Assembly (NCBI GenBank): GCA_036897095.1
Contig: JAYMSP010002103.1
Location: 1 to 26,297, forward strand
From: Plantago elongata
Lineage: Eukaryota; Streptophyta; Magnoliopsida; Lamiales; Plantaginaceae
Direction of reading: 5' to 3'
Length of the DNA stretch: 26,297 nucleotides
Of this stretch, positions 7,583 through 17,732 are shown piece by piece; positions within the stretch are counted from its first letter, which is position 1, and each line of letters starts with the position of its first letter. Both the position numbers and the translations under genes were made by a program. Under the pieces are notes generated by a model. It was not told where the DNA came from. It saw nothing but the letters and a program-made list of their open reading frames with translations, and searched no databases.

Positions 7583-10500
7583 GAGTTTATGTTATGCCAG
7601 TAAAAAGAAAATACTATCACAATTTTGAGACATGAAAAGATAATTTAATATTTCTTTCGAATATAATTTATTAGAAAAGATTATTTCATATTGAAAATAT
7701 AAAGTTATGTGGGATTTTGTGAAATGTACACATAATTCTTGTTAAAGTCAAATGCACTTTGATGAAATACTACATCCTGACTTCCATTTTACTTTTTCTG
7801 GGTCAAGATTGTTCAACATTAAACCTAACACGAAGTATATGTGTGTAATATTATAACAAACCATTCGGATTCATAACAAAGGAACAATCTTGTGAGCATA
7901 TGCGCCCAACAAATCTTCATTTTAAATATTGATTTTATCAGATTATTAGTCTAATTACTGATATTGTAAACAAGAATATATTCCTGAGGGACCAAGCTGG
8001 CTAAGAGGGTCGAGCAAAGAGGTGGGGCTTAAACATGGGGAAATTCTTGCTACCAGACAACTTGGGAGTTAAATTTCAAATAAAAAATTATTAAAGAAAA
8101 ATATTGTATTACAGAGTGTAAATGTTGTATCATAAATTGTAAACGTAACAAAAACGTTGTATCATTGTTTATATATAGTTTTCAAACCTAAAATTGTACA
8201 TTTTGTGTGATGATATGTAATTTTTTTACATCATAAAATGCAAATGATACAATGATCGTTTTTGAATTGTTGATTCTAAAAGAGTACCGGACTAAATTAC
8301 TCCCCACACCTCATACTTGTATAGAGGAATATGCAAAATTAATACAAGCAGAAGATGGGCCAAAGCCCGTTAAAATATCGGACTCGAAACTTGGCCCATG
8401 GACTAAGAAGTTTGTATTGCGGGTCCGTTCATTTCCACTCCAGTCTCGTTTAATTTCTCCCCTAGAGTCTCTCTTTGACTTTTCTATTTATTTCTCGGCT
8501 CGGTCCACAGATTTAGGATAATCAAAGCTCAGAACTAGCTAATTTGCAGTAAATCTCATTAAAAAGGAACGATATGAACTGGATAAAATGAACTTGAAAT
8601 CTAAACCATTCTAAATACATTGTATTAATTTTGATTTTTTTGTAATAATAAGAGAAGTTCATAAAAATATTGAAATGTATGTAAAATTTGAAAAAAAACT
8701 TCTCTAAATTACTACCGCTAGAGCCCGATACTTAACCTAGGTCATACCTAATCTCTAAAATACCAATTAGACTCAAATATCATCAGAAAGAGAATCTTAC
8801 TGAATAAAACGGCGTTCCAACTAATAAAAGATAAGTATAAAGTGATAGGTTCGAGTTCCGATGGTGGTGGAATTTTCTCCGAATTGAAGTGTTAGTTGTA
8901 TAAATAAAGTTTTGAATTTAATTTATTAATTTATCATTTATCATAATTCGAATGGATGATAAAAACATATAATATATATGAAATTCTCAAAAAATGAAAA
9001 TATAATTGAATTCACTCTAAATTTTCTTTTTCATACACAAACTTTAATATAATTAACTTAATTTTATATTAACTATAAATTTTAAAAATTTAATATAATT
9101 TAATCATCAATTTCTGACCATTCAAATGAAGATCCTGCTTGACTACTTCGCTGAAGGCCAAGACTAAGTGACATGCTTCGTGTCAATACACGGCTTTAAG
9201 TCCGTCAAAGCTATTATCATCAGTAAGATTATATTAAGATATGATGGTAATAATTTGTTAATAAAATTATACCATCGAACCATCTTGAAATGTAGTTTTA
9301 TAATATAAGTTTGTAATGCTTTGTTTACAGTTATTTGCTAACAGTTATTTGTGTTGAAATTCAACTTTAGAAATGAACCAAACTAAGATTAATGTCGATC
9401 GCATTTAATTTCTAAAGTAGTGTGGTTATGGAAATCTGCTTTCTTTTACGGTGAAATTCTTATGGAAATAGTACTTATGATATATCTCAGGTATTTTGAC
9501 ACTCACCTATATTTCTTTTCACAAGCTGCCCTAATAAATTAAAACCTTATTTTACCTAAATACAGTATGTAGTAATAGTAACATTAAAAGGGTAAGGCTA
9601 TGTTTACTTTGTCAGAATAAGATTGAAATGAAATGAAATTATGAAAATTGATCTAAACTAAATAAAATTCAAATGGTCTATTGAAGCAAAATTTATTCAT
9701 TGTATAAAATATAGTATTTAAGTAATTAAATTCGAATTAATGTGGACTGAAATTTATAAATTTTAAGTTAAAAATATCCGATTTACATCGTTCATATTTT
9801 AGAATAGATTTACCTACGCTAAGTACATTACTGAAAGTGAGTATATTATTTGGCATCTTATAATGAGAAAGCCAAGGGTCACTTAGAAGTGAGATAATAA
9901 AGTTTCACGCTCTACTTTAAATGTAATGTTTGATTTAGAGTAGTTTATTTACATATTAATTTGGATAGTAATAAAGGATGTTAATGTAATTTGAAACTTG
10001 AACTTCGAATATTTCTTATTCTCTTATATAATTTTAAAATAATATATATTCTCCGGATCAAAAATAAATCTTATAATGAGGTCGGTGTCAGTAGTAAGTA
10101 GTAGCAGCAATTATCCATGTTTTGAATCTTTAATGGTTTCATGCACATCGTTTGTACCTTTTCTTCCCTTCCTTTCTCTTTTCTGCCTCCGCACGGTTTA
10201 CTGCAATATGTCTGATCACCTTTTAGACACCTGTGTGTTGGATGATACTTGAACACGATATTCTATGAGCTGAAACATTGAAGTTTATAATTTAAAAAAC
10301 CCAATCACTAATCTTTCACGTATGGATTCTCATAATGTTCTGCTGGCCCAACGTGTACTATGTATCATTTTTCACACATTTTGTATTCATTAATATGTGA
10401 GCATTTGAGGTGTGAGATTTCTCAATTGGTCTGAAACATGCACGTTTAATTTTAGAATTTTCATCAATATAATATTTATAAAAGAAAAGTACACTTTATT

Positions 10501-11000
10501 ATATTTTATAAAAGTTACTTGACATACAACTTAAATCGAATAAAATAGAGTTATATTGTAAATTTTAATTGACATAGAATTTTTTGTGAAATTTCTACTT
10601 CACTTATATAAAACTAATTAATCGTACAGTTGTTAATTAAAAGCCCAATAAAAAATTAAATATTTCAAAGTCGTATCTTCAAATAAGCGTATATTAATTC
10701 GTGTTTGGCGGTAAAGTTCAAAAAATTAAATTTTATTGTCGGTTTATTAAATTGGGAATACACCATGTTAAATTCTATAACCTATATATACCTACACTTT
10801 TGAAACTTTGGTGTTTTATTTGAATTTCTCCTCTTGAAAGATCAGTTTTTCACTTGTTTACTATATAATTTTCACATTTTCTTATTTGGGTGAACATAAA
10901 CTCGGAGGGCTTTAGTCTATTTTGGAAAGAACCTAACACATTTCTTTCTGTCTGTTCTTTATTCTCCCTTTAATTTATAAATAAGGTAAGATACCTAATT
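7583..11000. other. Long AT-rich intergenic stretch, no gene supported
   Basis: No open frame here has a recognisable family. The frame at 8252-8521 (89 codons) has no signature, but its DNA carries paired GGCCCA/TGGGCC motifs (around 8357 and 8393) of the kind found in plant promoters, so it may be a relic of a gene 5' region. A frame at 10071-10256 on the minus strand is short and cysteine-containing but lacks a signal peptide. A lone B-box-like GGTTCGAGTTCC at 8848-8859 may be a SINE scrap. Confidence 0.45.
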
Positions 11001-12889
11001 AATTTGCTCATATTGGAGCTATTTCACCTAATTTAAGTTTGATTCAATTCACCTAAGTATTAGAATAAGATTTGATATAAAACTGATTAAGCTGCTCATG
11101 ATCTTGAATCGAGGCTGTTTAAAATAAAAGTCTCTAGTTGAGCATATCAAAGCACGAAATAAGAAACATGGTGGGCACAAGAATAATAACTTGGTAAAAT
11201 TTCAAATAAGCCCCTACACTATTTCTAATTTTAAAAAACCTAACCCTACATAACTCCTGAGTAAAGTTGGACTGAGATCTGCTCTTCTGCAACATATATA
11301 TATCTCCGTCGAGATCTGTTATTAATTGATCTCAAACGAAACCAAACCAGATCGGGTCGGGTCACCCACTTGCAGATCGGGTCGGTCGGATTATGTAACA
11401 GTAATAAATAGATAAGGTGGGTACCGCACTGTTGCTGTTTCCGTGTAGAAGTGATATTTCAGATGTTTAATTTGAGCGAGCTTCTCTTTTGATCCGGACA
11501 ATCGACAAATTAAAACAAAAGGTTATTGTGATTTTGAATTTTGATTCAGTCCAGTTTTAACGGGTCATGGATTAATCTTTTGGAATTCTCAAATCAAGAT
11601 GTCCTCTCTTCCAATCACTTGAGTTTGGATGTTTACATTTTAGGACTACTCACCAGACTACTCACCAGATAGTAGTACAAAACTAGTGGATTATAGGGCA
11701 CAAAAACACTACTTTGTGAGGGTGGCCTATGTTCTTTACCTTACATTCGGGTGGGTTCGATTTGGATTAACTACCGCTATAAAATGTGCATATATAAGTA
11801 AGATTTGTCCACATGATCGATATTCATCACATATTTATATTACAATCTGGCTAATTAAGTAACTTAGGCTGGAGCAAGACATAATCAGGGTTTCTTTCAA
11901 CTCTAATCTTTTGAATTTAAGTGTAAATTTGGTGTTAGGGAGATGTGATGTAACATTTAGGCGTGTCAATTAGTAAATCAATTGCTATTCATGCCAAGAT
12001 CCATGCCACACCTCTAATTATTTAGGCATATGCATACCCAATTAAATTGACACCAATATATTCCTACATGGTGACTATAAATTAATTAAATGATTGATTA
12101 TTTTTTCAATGAAATGACAGAGTCAATTTAACTAATTAAATACTCGTTACTTAAATCCATCATGACATTGAATAATTTTGAGATATCTATTACGTGGTTT
12201 TTTAAAACTGCTATATCTATTACTTAGTGTATTAATTCATTATTTTAATCGAGATTAACCAATAGAAGGTGTTTTAGGACAAATGCTTTGATAGCATAAA
12301 ATAATTTAATGTGACCTGATCTCCAATTGTAGGATATATGCTTCTAATTTCCAAAATATTATTCTAAATAATGCACTGTGCTAATTATATTCACTCTAAT
12401 ACATTCATACCCTATGTTTAATTTGTGCGAAATCTTAGTCTTCAGGTAATTTATTTCTAGCACACAAGTAAATAATGTAATTTGAGGAGAGAGCTTAAAT
12501 TTGAACAACATGGTCTAATCTAATACTATGGTGTATATACAACAATCAATTTATCCCTGTATGTAGTAGTATTTTAATTATTTCAATTTGACAAAATAGA
12601 AATATTGTAAAAGCTAGGACAAACATGATGCAATTAATTTAGTTACAGAATTCCCCAAAAGGAAAACCAGGTAGGACGCTTTGCCCATTTGGGACCCAGA
12701 TTTATACGACTCCAGATCACATTTGGAAGCTAGTACACTGCTCATATTTAAGATACCCACATATACAACATCAGTACTTATAATATTCTCCCAAAATTAT
12801 ATTTCCAATTGTTTTCTTCTTTAAAACAATAAATACTACAACCCATTCATATCATCACCACAATTTAATTTTAAACCAACTTATACCTC
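11001..12889. other. AT-rich intergenic stretch, no gene supported
   Basis: No coding signal. Small direct repeats are present: CAGATCGGGTCGG occurs at 11348-11360 and 11373-11385, and GACTACTCACCA is tandemly doubled at 11644-11667. Both are consistent with slippage or footprints and have no evident function. Confidence 0.4.
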
Positions 12890-12952
12890 TACCAGAGATC
12901 GAACCACGCACATCCTCCTTTCCGCTCATACTCCATTCAACTACACCACCTT
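12890..12952 (-). repeat. tRNA-derived SINE-like head, minus strand
   Basis: Read on the minus strand, GGTGGTGTAGTTGAATGGAG (12950-12931) resembles a tRNA A box. GTGGTTCGATCTC (12907-12895) matches the tRNA B-box consensus closely. The spacing of about 24 nt between the blocks is tRNA-like. The body, if present, runs left into the AT-rich DNA and its end is not seen. The sequence does not fold as an intact tRNA by inspection, so it is better called a SINE head or pseudogene. Confidence 0.4.
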
Positions 12953-14081
12953 ATAACTCTCCAATCTTTGTTTATTGGTATTATATATTTTACTGCATCC
13001 GTTATGCTAAATCAATTTGAGCATGTCAATAAGTATTACGTTGATTTTATTATTAAAGTTTTCAATACATTCGAAATAATGATTTAAGATATCAATTATA
13101 CAATACAATTAACTTATAAAATGCACGGTGTAATATATAATATTTAAATATATGATTCATGCGCTACTGATTCTTATTAGTTAAGAATATACATGTTGTG
13201 CAAACAAAATACATGTGTGCATTATTGTTCAACACAGAGTCACCTATAAGAAAATGCACAAAACAAAGCATCATTATATAACCTAGTATAAAAAAGATGT
13301 TAATGTGGGGTCTACTCCAGAGATTTATATTGTTAAATATTTCTTCCTAGTTTGTATTATAGCTCATTAATCAATTGAGTGGTGGTAATCGGTGAAGTAA
13401 AAGTCCAATAAATGCAATTAAGGGACGGCCAGACCTAGATCTGTGGCATTTTGGAGATTATAGGCAGCTCATATGTGGCATCGACCTAAATATTAATTTA
13501 ATTGTATTAATGCAAATCCAATAACGGTCCATAACCTACTTAATTCATGCATGATCCATTGAAAATCTATATACGTGTAAGTTGTTTTTTCGGTTTTAGT
13601 TTTAAAAGTCAGTAATTCTTTGGGTATACAGTCTGTTAATGGGATCCCTTCTGTTAATGGTCCCAGGACAATTCTTCATGTTGTACTTGGTATGGTTGGT
13701 GATGTATAGCTTTCACCTTTCAGCATCTCTTATATGTGAGAACATTCTACATTTGATAAAATTTTGCCATATCAAAAAAAAGGAAGAAAGTGAAACTGGC
13801 GAAAATCGCATGTGATGTTGTTCGATACCAAGCCAGGGACAATGCAAATTGTGTGAAGAAAATACTTGTTTTTCTTAGTACTTGTCTAGTGATTGATCGA
13901 TTAATACAAGAACTTCATGAAAAATAATTTTTATAATTCATGCGTACAAAATATTAAAAAGGAAAGAAGATAGTTAAATTAAATTATGAAGAGAAAGCAT
14001 TGAATTCATTACTTGTCAATTTTTTATTGTTAATCTTGTACTGGACCACTTGTGTTTTTTGTTGTTGTGGGTGGGGGGTTT
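12953..14081. other. AT-rich intergenic stretch, no gene supported
   Basis: Stops occur in all frames. A short direct repeat TCTGTTAATGG occurs twice near 13632 and 13651. Nothing else is recognised. Confidence 0.4.
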
Positions 14082-14102
14082 GGGGGGGGGGGGGGGGGGG
14101 GG
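14070..14102 (+). repeat. Poly-G tract
   Basis: GGG, GGGGGG and then a run of 21 G (14082-14102) lie within 35 bases, separated by T or TTT. Such a tract can form a G-quadruplex and is prone to length error in sequencing and assembly, so the exact count may not be real. Confidence 0.8.
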
Positions 14103-15940
14103 AGTGTTAAAAATTTTGTCAAGATAAAAGAATCGTATTAAATATTGTGCTCGTCACATATAATTTATTCAAAGAAAAAGAGATGTGTTTGGTCTCGACT
14201 GGATGTTCTTGAGAATAATGGGTGCGGCCAACTTAATTTTGTGATATACAGTTTTAAAAAAATGACCTGCAATTCTACCTCGTTCAAATTCAATAATGTA
14301 ATTTTCCCTCTTACGGTCTTGTGATTCATGATTAAATGTATTAATACATTAATATACTTAATTTTGTTGATTCTCAATTTACCAATCGAATTTGATTTAA
14401 TGTGGGCACATACAACCAACAATATTGAAGATGATAGGGATCATAAGCTTCCATAATGCACACCGACGTGATGTTGATGATACAATTAGTTAGTAATTTA
14501 AAACGTGATAAACTAAAATTAAAGGTAAAAAGAAAGGGATGATGATAGTGGACTTACCCCGGGATGGTCAGTAGGTGCACTTACATGTAACTGGATCATT
14601 TCTTATGCTTATTGTAACTTTTAATGTTATTAAAAAAAGTTTGTCGTTTCTAAAAAAGTACAGGAAAAGGACATGGTGGGGGTCCAATAGCCTTATTCAC
14701 ACTTTCAGTGATAAAATCTAGTTTTTGAGGGAATGAGGGGGAGATAGTAGTAGGTTGGCGTTGTTACGGTTCTGGTGATGACGAGTATGTGATAGTGGGT
14801 GATTCCTTTTAACATTTTTCGATTATATTGTCCATTTATTTAAAGGCAAGACTCTCCTTATCATTTATTTAAACCAAGTTCTGAAATTCGGCATAACAAT
14901 ATCTATCATTTCCCCAAACTTGTTGGTTGGATCACTTTGATCTTCTGATGTGGAAGTTCCCGCGGGCAAATCATTGTACAAATACGTAGTTCACACCACA
15001 TAGACCAAAATGTTCATATGTATGTGTATGGTCTTGGTCCTTATAGGTCAAGTCGCCTAAGCTCTATATGCGTACCATCAGATAAAATACATGGTTTGCT
15101 AGACTATCATGCTTTCAGATGTGGTATATGGGTGTTATATGCGGTGAAGTGGGCCATCTTGGATGAACCTTTAGAGCATTTAGCGAGCCATACTACTATG
15201 CATTTTAATGCTGGCGTTCAGATGGCTTAGTCTCTTGGACTGTAATATATGTGCCATAAATTGTATCATTTCTCGACCCATTACCTGTATGGGCCTGTTT
15301 TCTAATTTTCGCCACTACAATTCCATCATTCAAAATGTAGAGAAAATTATTGAAACGGTTCCAATAAATACATACCAGTATGAATTCGTGACGTGTAAGC
15401 TTATACACAATTTGGCCGATGTGATTCTCAATAATGTCACTTACCTAAAACCATCCATACATTGAATTTTAAAAATTAGAATGTAGAAAATCATTTAACT
15501 GATTTACCCATATATAATTGTATAAATCCCTGACCGAGTCATCAATAAAATACAATATTTAAAATCTTCTCACTATCGGCATTTACAATTATACTAATTA
15601 TCAAACTGTCATAAAAGAGTAATAATCACGGGATAAATACAGTAGAAAGTTAAAGTTATTCAACCGTATTAAAGTTCTGGAAGGAAAAATATCCACCCAC
15701 AATAAAGACGTATATATCCATAAGTGGACCAACAAATCTTTTCCCCGTGAAATCTTACTTTGACGTAAAAAAAATTGGAAGCAACAATTTAATATATGAG
15801 TAATAATGAAAAAAAAGCTTTATCAAAATGCACCTAGTCAAGTTAAAAAAGAAGAAGAAGGTTTGAATCCAAAAGGTAATAATATTATCAACTATAATGA
15901 AATATAAAAGGGTTACTCAACCACATACTTTCTATAATAA
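14103..15940. other. Intergenic stretch, no gene supported
   Basis: Less AT-rich than its left neighbour between about 14900 and 15450, where overlapping frames of 70-85 codons exist on both strands. None carries a domain, signal peptide or motif that I recognise, and the equal openness of both strands argues against coding. It may be an old transposon or gene relic. Confidence 0.4.
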
Positions 15941-15946
15941 AGTCAA

Positions 15947-16403
15947 AAACCCTAGTAACCAAATCTACCCCATTTAATTATCTCATGGTAAAATTTGTTA
16001 TTCACCCCACCTCGTTTAGGTTAAATTCATTACTTTCGTGGTAAAATCTGTTACCCCATTTCTTTTAGGGTTTTGTTTTTCTCAATCAAACTCTCGTCCG
16101 CTCTCGCTTTCCAGAGAATGTAAACTACGCACCAATCAGAAAAACGATGAGTACGTGGACCACCTCATAAGTCGACAAAGACCGTTCAACTGCCTCGTAA
16201 ATTACATCGCGTAAACTCACCCGCTTCACCTCGTTTGACTAGGGTTTTGGAAAAATATAGTGGGATGGTGATAAGTATCACACTCACTGATGCGTTGGCA
16301 AGATCTGATTGGTTGATGTACTTTTTAGTTGTAGAATAATACAGACAATTAGTTGTACGTATGTGTAAACAGTAGAGACTATTACACAACATTAATATAA
16401 ATA
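15947..16403 (+). promoter_or_regulatory. Promoter region of the EMF1-like gene, with telo boxes and TATA
   Basis: Three telo-box motifs (AAACCCTA or its complement) lie at 15947-15954, 16066-16073 and 16240-16247. A TATA-like TATAAATA is at 16396-16403, followed by a strongly pyrimidine-rich CT leader, as is common at plant start sites. Transcription would then begin near 16430. Telo boxes are bound by TRB and related factors in Arabidopsis. Here their role is inferred only from sequence. Confidence 0.55.
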
Positions 16404-16429
16404 AACAGTGTGTGACTTTTTCTCTTTTC

Positions 16430-16693
16430 TTCTTCTTTCTTCTTGTCTTAAATCTTCATTTCTTCTTGTTTCCTACTTTCTCTCTCTATATATATCTAGC
16501 TAGCTAACTCCAAGGCAAACGAATTTCAACCTAAAAAACCTTAGGGTTCTTGAATCTCTCTCACTCAAATTCACCCAAATCAGTCCAAGAAAATGGGGTT
16601 TGTGAGGAACCCAGCTCGTGGATGGTGAGAAGGAGGTGGTTTTCTATCTGATTTGCAGGAAAGGAGGAGTCTTTTGATCTGATTTGCAGAAAG
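16430..16693 (+). other. 5' untranslated exon of the EMF1-like gene
   Basis: A CT-rich leader begins about 30 nt after the TATA-like box and ends at the donor AAAG|GTGCGA, so the intron starts at 16694. An imperfect direct repeat (ATCTGATTTGCAG) sits at 16646 and 16678. Another possible donor, GATG|GTGAGA, lies at 16624/16625 and would remove part of this exon. Start and splice choices are by inspection only. Confidence 0.5.
16593..16651 (+). other. Two overlapping upstream ORFs in the EMF1-like leader
   Basis: The first uORF (16593-16628) encodes the 11-residue MGFVRNPARGW, with A at -3 and G at +4, a strong start context. The second (16622-16651) encodes 9 residues (MVRRRWFSI) and overlaps the end of the first in another frame. 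If the leader exon runs to 16693, both are in the mature mRNA and could lower translation of the main frame. If the donor at 16624/16625 is used, both would be broken. Confidence 0.5.
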
Positions 16694-17725
16694 GTGCGAT
16701 TTTTATCTTCTTGGTTTTCAATTCAGTTTGTTTTTGTTCGTGTAGCTGAGATATTTGGTGGTGATGGTGTGTGCGATTTGAGCTAGGTTTGAGCTGATTC
16801 GGGGTTTTCCTTATCTTCTTGAAGTGGGTTTATGTTTTGTTTTTTTTTTTATTTTCTTTTTGGAATTTATTTTATTGGTCTATTTATTCCCTGTCCTTTT
16901 TTACGTTTCTATTCCATTTCATGTACTTCTAATTTTATCCCGACCTTTTAAAGCTTATATCTTTGTGTGCAAACATCTATTTTCGCGTAATTAATGTGAT
17001 CTGATCGGTGGAGACGAAACCTATCGTGATCCGATAAACCCTAATTCAGCTTAAAAGCCCTATAAATTGAATCTTAAATTGAACGTGCTTGGGTTGAGCT
17101 TTTCCAGTTCTGATTGCATATTCCATCTGGGATTTGAGCTGATTTTGTACCCGTTGATTGAATAAATACAAAGCTGATGTAATTCCAAGATAAGTTCACA
17201 CCTAATTTTATTTCATTTTTTTTTATTTATTAAAGAAACCCTAAATTTATTGTAGCTTTTTTCTTCTTGTCTTTCCTTGCCCTTGTTGGTTAGTGTGATA
17301 AGTTTGGTTTTCAGAAATGGTAACCCATGCTACAAAATCTGGCTTCTTTCATTGTTGTACAGCTGTATTGAGAAACTAGGGTTTCTAATTTTTGTTCTTG
17401 TGAAGACTTGAATTTATCAATCCGCCGCCACCAATCACTTGATACTGTCACTCGTACTCAAATGATTGTGATCTTTTCACTTTTTTGAGTTGTAACGGCT
17501 GGTCTAGTTTATTCAGGGTTTTCATTTCAATTGTTGACCCATGTGGGGAAGTATTAATTTTTATCTAATACAAATTTATCCATATATGCTGCTGGTTCTT
17601 TCTTCTCATTTGATCTCGGAGTCTGAGGTGATAAGTTCAGTGATCTCATTTCGTGATTTTATGCTGCTGCAACTGTGAACCTGTAAACTAAATTTGTTTT
17701 GCTAATAGTGTGATCAGGTCTTTAG
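16694..17725 (+). other. Leader intron of the EMF1-like gene
   Basis: An intron of about 1 kb is bounded by GTGCGA and by an acceptor just before the ATG: either TGATCAG at 17717 or TTTAG at 17725. It is T-rich, as plant introns are. It contains three more telo-box copies at 17036-17044, 17236-17244 and 17377-17384. Long first introns in leaders often raise expression in plants; that role is inferred here. Confidence 0.55.
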
Positions 17726-17732
17726 TTTTGAG

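Noticed and set aside
8848..8859. GGTTCGAGTTCC considered as the B box of a tRNA or SINE
   Set aside because: No matching A box was found at the right distance upstream and no tRNA fold is visible, so it is only mentioned within the intergenic entry.
9590..9720. GGCTATGTTTACTTTG-like start considered as the end of a hAT-type MITE
   Set aside because: The matching inverted end was not found within several hundred bases, so the element cannot be supported.
10071..10256. Minus-strand 61-codon frame with several cysteines, considered as a small secreted peptide
   Set aside because: There is no hydrophobic N-terminal segment and no cysteine spacing known to me from plant peptide families. Chance is likely at this length.
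15018..15465. Overlapping open frames on both strands considered as a small gene
   Set aside because: Both strands are equally open, there is no recognisable domain, and no splice pattern links them into a longer product.
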